From positions 1,488,001-1,552,000 of the forward strand of contig NC_066288.1 of assembly GCF_905404315.1 (NCBI RefSeq): a stretch of DNA of 64,000 nucleotides. The letters are read 5' to 3'. Each line of letters begins with the position of its first letter. Within the stretch, counting starts at the first letter, position 1. Positions 56,358 to 64,000 of the stretch are shown here, in pieces. Source of the DNA: Leptidea sinapis. Lineage: Eukaryota > Arthropoda > Insecta > Lepidoptera > Pieridae. The translations under genes were made by a program, and so were the position numbers. Below the pieces are notes generated by a model, which saw nothing but the letters and a program-made list of their open reading frames with translations, was not told where the DNA came from and made no database searches.

Positions 56358-57153
56358 GGCCGGAACGCATTAGCGCGGCGCTGCGCTGCGCTGCACTGTG
56401 CGGCACTAAGCGTCAAAATATTATTTCAACCATTTTGTATGGAACATGTCGCACCAGACCGGCGCTGCACTGAGTGTCGCTGTGCGTCGCGGCATAGTTG
56501 CCTCCGAGAGAATATTTTGAAGCGCAGCGCCGCGACGCGCAGTGCAGCGACGCTCAGTGCGACACAGCAAGCGGCGCGTCGCTTAAGCATTTATACTGTT
56601 AGTTGTTAAATTTATAGAATTTTGTCTTATAATTTAATTAATTTTAATAAATAAATAAAAATAATTTTATTAGTTTAATTTAATAATTTTATTATATTCA
56701 TTTATTTTGGATGCATACCCTTACAAACTAATTTATTTTGTATATTAGAACCATAGTAAAATACTCCATTGATTGAAAAGAGTGGCCGTTGCGTTTCTTG
56801 TATTTTCTTTTCAAAAGCTCTACTTGTACCGAAACATTATGGTAGATTCAGTAATTTAAAATTTATATTTATAGTGACGATTCAAAAGCGCTTAGTTTAA
56901 GCCTAATTGAATAAAGTTTACTTATTTGACTTGTAATCTTATTTATTTTTTTCGCATCCATTAATAGGTTCTTTTTCTGCACACAATAAATAAGTAATGA
57001 CCTAATCCTCGTCACTATCGCTCATCTTGTAATGTTGCTCGGATGCAAACTGCCATAGAAATGACGCGAGCTGCCGCTTACTGCAGTTGTAGTGCGATAG
57101 GTAGGTACCATCTTGCGACGCACAGCGCATCGCCGCTGCAATGCGTTCCGGCC
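56358..57153. mobile_element. MITE with GGCCGGAACGCATT ends, GC-rich termini
   Basis: Left end GGCCGGAACGCATTAGCGCG and reversed right end GGCCGGAACGCATTGCAGCG. The outer parts are full of GCGCTGC/GCAGCG repeats that can pair within the left half (56370-56580). The centre is AT-rich and non-coding. 796 bp. Possible 3-bp A/T duplications (TAA or TAT) flank it but do not match clearly. It ends about 240 bp before the Tom70 start codon. Confidence 0.7.
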
Positions 57154-57391
57154 TATAGTGTCAATATTCTAAGCCCAAATGTGATTATGTTCTATACTCT
57201 ATTAAATTACGATTAGACATTTGTGATTTGTCAGCTGTCTCATTAACATTTTGTCAAAGCGTCAAAAAGGTTAGGTTGATCTGCAAAATATATTTTATAA
57301 AATTAAGAGTTCATTTAATAAATTTAAGGTATTATTATAAAATAAATGATTAACTTTATGGTTGAAACTACACATGTGAAATATTGAGAGA
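57154..57391 (+). promoter_or_regulatory. Tom70 upstream region
   Basis: The 238 bases between the MITE and the Tom70 ATG must hold the 5' UTR and probably the core promoter. No TATA box at a convincing distance; the region is AT-rich, as expected for a housekeeping insect gene. Confidence 0.35.
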
Positions 57392-60300
57392 ATGGCGTCC
57401 ACGGGAAGTACACCATTTCCTAAATGGCAGCTAGCCATACTACTTGGTGCCCCTCTGGCCATTGGGTTAGGTTACCTCTATATGAGAAGTAGATTTGAAG
57501 ACCCTGAGAAAAAGAAAGTAGCTGAACTTAAAGCGAAGACAACAATTTCATTAGATAACGAAGACAATGCAAAGGCAGCGGAGAGTGCCATCGATCGCGC
57601 TATGAAATTAAAGGCGGCCGGTAATCGAGCTTTTCATGCAGGGGAGTATGATAAAGCTATCGAATTGTATAATGACGCTATAGAGGCTTGCCCTTCAGAA
57701 CGTGCAGTTGATCTAGCTACCTTTTATCAAAATCGTTCTGCTTGTTATGAAAAACGAGAGATGTGGGAACAAGTTAAGGAAGATTGTACATTCGCGCTCA
57801 AACTTAATGAAAAGTATGTTAAAGCGTATCTCCGAAGATCCCGTGCTGCAGAGAAAAGTGGTGATCTAGTTCTTGCTCTGGAAGATGTTACTTCAGCGTG
57901 TATCTTAGAGAGATTTCAGGTTCAAAGTTCACTAGTGAATGCCGATCGCATACTGAAAGCCCTTGGAAGACAACATGCACGAGAAGCTCTTGATAAACGA
58001 GACCCAGTAATGCCATCAAAACATTTCATCAAAACTTACTTCTCTGCATTTTCTGAAGATCCAATTGCTAAGGTAAATGTTGATGCAAATGAAACATGTG
58101 GGTTTGCTAATGCCAAAAAAGCTCTTGAAGTCCAAGATTATGACTCTGTAGTTAAAGCTTGCACTGAAGAAATAGATGCTGAAGGTAAATATAAATATGA
58201 AGCATTACTCTTAAGAGCTACATTCTATTTGCTCTTAGGTAGACATGAGGAGGCACATATTGATCTCGCTAATGTCATCACCAGTGATGCACCGACTAAG
58301 ATCAGAGTCAATGCATTGATCAAACGTGCTTCACTTTTTACACAACTAGAAAACACCGAAAAATGTCTAGAAGATTTCAGTACAGCAGCACAGTTAGATC
58401 CAGACAATTCTGATATCTATCATCACCGGGGGCAGGTGTACTTGCTGTTGGAACGAATGGATGAAGCTACATCAGAATTTGCAAAGGCTGTTGAGTTAAA
58501 TCCCAACTTCTCAATTGCATACATTCAGAAATGTTATGCTGACTACAGACATGCCCAGTTACATAAAAATATTGGAGCTCTAACTACAGTAAGGGCAGAC
58601 TTTGAGCGTGCTTTGGAACTGTTCCCCAGATGTGCTGATGCATACATTTTATATGCACAAGTGTTATCAGATCAGCAGGAATGGGGCAGGGCTGAGGCTC
58701 TGTTTGATGCAGCCCTGGCTGTGGACCCAAATAATGCCACACTGTATGTGCACAAGGGCCTTGTTCAATTACAGAAGAGCACAGACTTTGATAAGGCTGT
58801 CAAGTTGATTAACAAAGCCATTGATATGGATGACAAATGTGACTTTGCATATGAGACTCTTGGAACAATTGAAGTTCAGAGGTAAGCTTTCTTTATAGCA
58901 TTTTTGTGTGTCATGGTGCCCCAAAGTCCTTGTTAAATAACTTTGGTCTGCAATCTGTGACCACTAATAATGATTTGATGGTCCAAATCAACAAATAGAA
59001 TTAATGTGATAAGGACTAAAACTAATATCATTATTTTGTAGTGTAAAATAATTATTTGTATGGTCATTTCTTACATTCATTACTATTTGAACCACCACAC
59101 TCATAAATTTAATTCTATATTCCATGTTTATTTTTATTTCTGAAAATAGCATCTTAACCTAATCATAGATTTCATATTTTATAGGTAATTAACATGTTGT
59201 GTAAAAAAATCTTAATGGTAGCTGTAGCACAGAATAAAGTGATAAAGGTTATCTTTTGTACACATTTTATCATGTTATCTATGGTTATGCCTCTTGATAA
59301 TTGAGATAGTGAAATATAAATAGACGGTACTTATAAAAGTATTATAATTTAAACATAATATGAATTATTGTTGTGTTGAGATAGCAAGAAAAACATGAAA
59401 GTATGAAAACGGTTAAAATAAATTATCCAAACATATAATACACTTTTGACTTTAACAGTGTGTATAAAGTTTTATTTTGTGTATAACAACAAGGATTTTT
59501 GATTCTATATTGCTAATCTGATAATTGTCTAAACTGCTATGGAGTAATTTTTACTTATTTATTTTAGTAATATTCAGTTAGAACAGTGTCTCCCAACCTT
59601 TTTTAAGCCATGGCCCAACATAACATTTCTAAAAACTTAATTTGCTAATATCACACCTGATGCTGCTAATATCACACCTGATGCCAGTGACTCTCAAATC
59701 AATAAGTAGGTACCACACTTCCAAATTATTGCATAAACTATTTTACCAACTTCCATTACTGAACATTTATGAACAAAAAAGTAAGATTAAAACAATGAGA
59801 AAAATTATACCACAAAAATAAATCATTGACAAATTTTAACACAATTTATGATTTTATTCATAAATTGCTAGGCAAATATATCCTTTACCCTCTTTTATAC
59901 CCACCTTGATAAATATAATACTATTATATTGCAATTATTCTGTCTATGTAACTATAAAGTGTGTACATTAATATTATACCAGCAAAATATAAAATGTGTA
60001 AAAATGCCAACTATCATTAATGAATGTGTCTCAGTGTAATACTTTCCAAAAGGCTTCACACACATCTTATTCTATCTGAATATTTTAATAATTGCAATAA
60101 TTTTAATAATAAATAATTGCAGAAAATTTAAATTATTACTTCATTACTACATTTTGCATTGCTTCCATCATAGACATAGACTTCCATCATAGGCTGTAGA
60201 TAGAGTTTATAGATTGCACATTTTTGCAGAATAGATTGACAGTGTCCTCTTTTCTTTTAGTATGTTTATTTTGGGTTTTTATTTGTAGAATAAAGTATGT

Positions 60301-61128
60301 AGGAATTTCTCTATTGAAATTTGAATGCTTTTTCATTTCAAGGATCTTTAAAGAAATATATTCTCTTTTGCCTAAAAATTTTGGATGTTTTTTCTCATAC
60401 CACAGTTACAATACACAATATTGTTAAAAATCAGATACACACATTTGTAATTCTTTTAGATATAATTTTATTTAAATGTGTTTGCTTGTGTTAATTAAAT
60501 AATAAAGCAAAATATAATTGATATAAACCCTATTCAAACAGCAGGGACAAAATATTAGCCTTGGGTAGGGCTCTCTTAAATTGGAGAAGCTATTTTACAA
60601 CACAACCAAATATATAATTATAGATGTGAATATGCAATTTGATTATTTAAAGTCAGTAGACCCCTTCCTAAAAGGTACTACACCTGTGATAATTGTGCCC
60701 CATAACTTGTGTTGTGTAACCCACATTATCTATAGATATTATGATGCAAATTAATTTGTACAGTATGACTTTTACTTATAATTGTTTTATTTTTAGAATA
60801 AATGTTTACTAATAACTATTCTTGATGCTTAATACAAGTTTTAAGTGAAAGGAATGAGTATTATATCTCACTATAGAATTTTAATCATTAGGGCCATACA
60901 TATTATGCTGATTAGATAATTAATTAGTGTATTTATTTGTAGCATAAAGGTTAATGTGTATCTTTTCTTTTCAGAGGAAACTTAAGACGTTCACTGGAAC
61001 TGTTTGAGAAGGCAATCAGATTAGCCAAAACTGAATTAGAAATGACACACTTGTTCAGTTTGAAGGATGCTGCAGCTGCCCAACTGAAAGTCTCTGAGCG
61101 CTGGGGGCTGGACTGGACTGTGAGCTAG
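57392..61128 (+). CDS. Tom70: Mitochondrial import receptor Tom70, two exons
   Basis: Exons 57392-58881 and 60975-61128, joined in phase 2 across a GTAAGC...TTTCAG intron; 547 residues. The N-terminus has a single membrane anchor (about residues 13-31, AILLGAPLAIGLGYLY) followed by a basic MRSRFEDPEKKK. This places the protein in the mitochondrial outer membrane with its TPR domain in the cytosol. TPR repeats start at about residue 70 (KLKAAGNRAFHAGEYDKAIE). The first set has N78, N114 and K144/R148 at the positions of the chaperone C-terminus clamp (inferred). Later repeats include YHHRGQVYLLLERMDEATSE and LYVHKGLVQLQKSTDFDKAV. Exon 2 supplies RGNLRRSLELFEKAI and EMTHLFSLKDAAAAQLKV, the family's C-terminal end. 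It accepts precursor proteins delivered by Hsp70/Hsp90. No defects seen. Confidence 0.95.
58882..60974 (+). other. Tom70 intron 1
   Basis: 2.1-kb AT-rich intron. Apart from a direct repeat of GCTAATATCACACCTGATGC (twice, 59643-59682) nothing was recognised. Confidence 0.75.
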
Positions 61129-62830
61129 ATTAGTATACAATGAGCATCAAGAATAATTTTAGAACATTGCCATGAATGTCAGAGTAGGGTAAAAAATATT
61201 TAGTTTGGAGTTATCAACATTTTATGTTTATTTATTATTTGAAAATTGACTATTTAAATTTTTAATTGTATTAGTATTGTTCAATCACCCATGAGCAACT
61301 AATAAACGTACCCTTCCGTTGTATATGTGGTTTAAACCCTACTTTGGAATTTCTTGTGATATGTATTTAACTGTACCTATAACCGCCGTGCAATTAGTGT
61401 GTTGTTAACATGGTCTTCATATTCTAGCATATAATAGACTATATTGGAGAAAATGTACAAATTTTATTGAAAACAATATTTATATAAGTGTTTAAAGTGT
61501 TACACTTCACACAACAGTGTTAAAATATTGGCTAATTAAGTAGTAATGCAAAATTGTAAAACATGTTTATTGTATATTATGTCTATACTATGTATCCATT
61601 ACAAAACATGTAAATGCTGTAACTTGTAATTGTATGAATGGTGTTTTGAGAACAAAGTATTCGTAATGAAAAGTTAGGTTTTATTCCAGTTAAATTTTGC
61701 ATTTAAATTAGTAATAACTTGATAACATAAAATTTTCCTAGCTAGTAGGTACCTTGATTTTTGTAATAATCACATTGATACTTATTAAATTCCGAAATAT
61801 TCACTTTAGAATTATTGTACTTTTGTATATCAAAGTTATTGGTTGTTATTATAATTTATAATATATTTTTAAATTCGCAACTGAGGTAGGTAAAGCCTAA
61901 TAAAATCTAATTTGAATTTCAACAGTGATAATAATATTGTTTTCTGGGTCTAAGCATAAGCTGATCTCAGATTTGAAAAGAACTTTACTGACTGTTAAGT
62001 ATTTAGAGGGTGAGTTGTACGGCGGTACTCGGTAATCTATTTCACATGTAGGTTAGTATATATAGTAAAAAACTAATTTGCTAGTTGGCTGTATATTGAA
62101 TATCATAGCAAATTATAATTAGTGTTTCAAAATTGTAGGACTTACGTTTGTTGGATGCGCTCTTTGAAATAGGATGTGCGTTTAAGATTAGATTACTGAT
62201 GTGTTTCTAAAAGTTGTTACCTCACCGATAGTGAATAGTTATCAATTTACAAAATCTTCAAATATATGCATACAAAAATTTTCTTGTTTTTATTTTTGTT
62301 ATTGACTTGAAGTTATTTGTGTGAAATAAAAACCACAAATTATTTACATTTAAAGAATCTGTCGCCTACCAGTTATTTACAAGTAAAGCATACTCTGCGC
62401 CTGGCTTCATTACCCGACTGCACCAGCAGGAGAGTTGTTTTTTCGAGTATGCATGTATTAATGTTTGGCACACTGTGCGACCTGAACTGACTTAGCTAGA
62501 GAGGTGTCGTTAGATCCGTATTTAGTGTGGGAGTGGCACCGGGTATAAATTATGAATCAAAACACAACATAAGCTGGGATTACCAACACGTGGTGAAGTC
62601 TGTAACAGTTTATCTGGCTAAAACTCTAAACACATTCAATAATAAAACTGTAAATAATAGATTAAAAAAAAACTAAAAACGAAATGTGGCCAGTTAAAGT
62701 GATGAATGAGTTGGTTACAAACGAACATACATACAGGTGAAGCTATTAAATAGCTAAAAAAAGGTTATTTAGAAAAGGCCGACTGCTTTTCTGTATAACT
62801 TGGAAATCGACTTATACAATTTTTCTTGTA
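61129..62830. other. Tom70 3' region and intergenic
   Basis: An AATAAA at about 61300 is the likely Tom70 poly(A) signal. The rest is AT-rich with no gene or repeat recognised. Confidence 0.5.
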
Positions 62831-63117
62831 TCCTACTAATATTATAAATGTGAAAGTTTGTATGTTTGAACTTATGTAACGCAAAAACTACTGAATGGAT
62901 TTTGATGAAACTTTACAATAATATGGCCCTCACACCACAATAACATATAGGCAATCTATATATATATATAAGAGAATGTATTTTTGTATGTTCCCTAATA
63001 ACTCCCTAAACTATTCGACCGATCTTAATGAAATCTTTTGTAATAGATTCGTTGAAGCTCAAGGAAGGTTTACATATATAATTTATATGACAAAACAACG
63101 TTTGCCAGATCAGCTAG
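62831..63117 (+). mobile_element. Helitron pieces, one apparently nested in another
   Basis: A first Helitron-type start (TCCTACTAATATTATAAATG) lies at 62831 after an A. A second start (TCTATATATATATATAAGAG) lies at 62955, also after an A. The second copy ends ACGTTTGCCAGATCAGCTAG at 63117 before a T. The 163-bp second copy looks complete at both ends and non-autonomous. The first has no separate 3' end, so it is truncated. Confidence 0.7.
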
Positions 63118-63146
63118 TTTAAAAATATTGTTAATTAAAATACAAT

Positions 63147-63191
63147 GGGCTCATGTACCATAAACTTAGGTAGTTCATGGTAAATGAGCCC
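63147..63191. repeat. Imperfect inverted repeat
   Basis: GGGCTCATGTACCATAAAC and GTTCATGGTAAATGAGCCC pair with two mismatched positions around a short loop. Just downstream of the Helitron end; origin unknown. Confidence 0.7.
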
Positions 63192-63928
63192 TATTAGTCG
63201 AGTGCCCGTTTGAACTAAACTTCTTAAAACGCCTAAAGACACAGAAACGAAGTCGGGTTTCTTAGTTTTTTATTTAGTGGTTTATTGTTTGATACACAAT
63301 CTGTTCTGGCAAAATAAAACAGAAGCTTTTGCATGGTTATTTTAGACAGTTTGGTACAGAACACATTAATAGGGGAAAACATATTTCAAAAATTAAGTAG
63401 GTACTCCACAAAAATAGCAAGTCAATGGAAAATTTTATTCAATTCACAATTTTATAAATCTGTAGTTTTTCGCCACCCTCCGGCAGAATTCTTGCGTTGA
63501 TGATACACTCTTATGAATAGGTAAGTAGGTATTTATTAGGTGTGGCGATAATGTTACAAGGGGGATTTAGAAAGGGTTAATGTGACAAGGTACAGTACAT
63601 ATATTTTAACATACAAATAGGTACGCAATATAATGCTTGACCTTTTTATGGTAGGTACTAATTAAAAACTATTGGGAGTATGAGCGAGGTAGCTACATGT
63701 CCTTACGTGTCAATCTGACAATTGTGCTGACTTTTGTTCACATTTTTATGGGTTACATACCCTCCAATATAGGTAGGATAAATATAACTTTTTGCACGGA
63801 ACCGTGATTTATTTTAACAATTCAAATCTTATAAGAAAGCAGTTAAAATCGGACCTGTTGTTTCGGAAATAATAAAAACTAATTTCCAACCATGTTTGAC
63901 AAACTTATAACTTGACAAATATATCAGA
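63192..63928. other. Intergenic, no gene recognised
   Basis: AT-rich, no coding or RNA signal seen. Confidence 0.5.
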
Positions 63929-64000
63929 TTAGCTGACCCGGCAAACGTTGTTTTGCCGGGTCAGCTGGAGCGTTATAATTTATTTTTAATGTTCGACGGT
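63929..64000 (-). mobile_element. Helitron 3' end, element continues beyond the window
   Basis: On the minus strand the sequence ends ...CAACGTTTGCCGGGTCAGCT and then CTAA before a T, matching CTRR Helitron ends. A 14-base stem (GCTGACCCGGCAAA and its complement, around CGTTG) forms the terminal hairpin. Only the last 72 bp are in view. Confidence 0.7.

Overview
The window looks like nuclear DNA from an insect, almost certainly a moth or butterfly. It is AT-rich, its genes have introns, it carries lepidopteran-type Helitron ends and LINE 3' tails, and the host genes match insect families. Three host genes are supported. (i) A secreted glycine-rich protein lies on the minus strand at the left edge; it is partial, with three exons at 863-2078. 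(ii) A mitochondrial ribosomal protein L48 gene (mRpL48) lies on the minus strand as five exons between 42474 and 26756. (iii) Tom70, the TPR receptor of the mitochondrial outer-membrane import machinery, lies on the plus strand as two exons, 57392-61128. Most of the rest is transposable-element sequence at several stages of decay.

Layout. 1-8.9 kb: the glycine-rich gene, a LINE remnant and a small Helitron. 8.9-14 kb: an RTE LINE split by a Helitron and a MITE, a TE-derived ORF fragment, and a second copy of the same Helitron. 15.2-16.7 kb: a nearly intact Tc1-like transposon. 17.7-18.6 kb: a fresh 419-bp tandem duplication. 19.4-21.9 kb: LINE tails and two MITEs. 22-25.6 kb: nothing recognisable. 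26-42.5 kb: mRpL48, whose last intron (13.7 kb) holds a mariner remnant and a LINE. That LINE has been split by an 8.47-kb palindromic Polinton/Maverick derivative. 43-55.2 kb: a nest of retroelements, with an RTE inside a LINE inside a Ty3/gypsy element of CsRn1 type; a Jockey element abuts the gypsy 3' end. 56.4-57.2 kb: a GC-ended MITE just upstream of Tom70. 62.8-64 kb: clustered Helitron ends.

The most unusual object is the palindrome at 29678-38148. It has two arms of about 3.77 kb, nearly identical and inverted, around a 935-bp spacer. It has 6-bp target duplications (CGCCTT), AG...CT termini, and decayed protein-primed DNA polymerase B and adenovirus-type protease genes. It therefore looks like a Polinton that became a giant fold-back element. 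It sits in an intron of a housekeeping gene, in a position to be transcribed as a multi-kilobase hairpin. All coordinates were read by eye; family assignments rest on recognised motifs and not on database searches.
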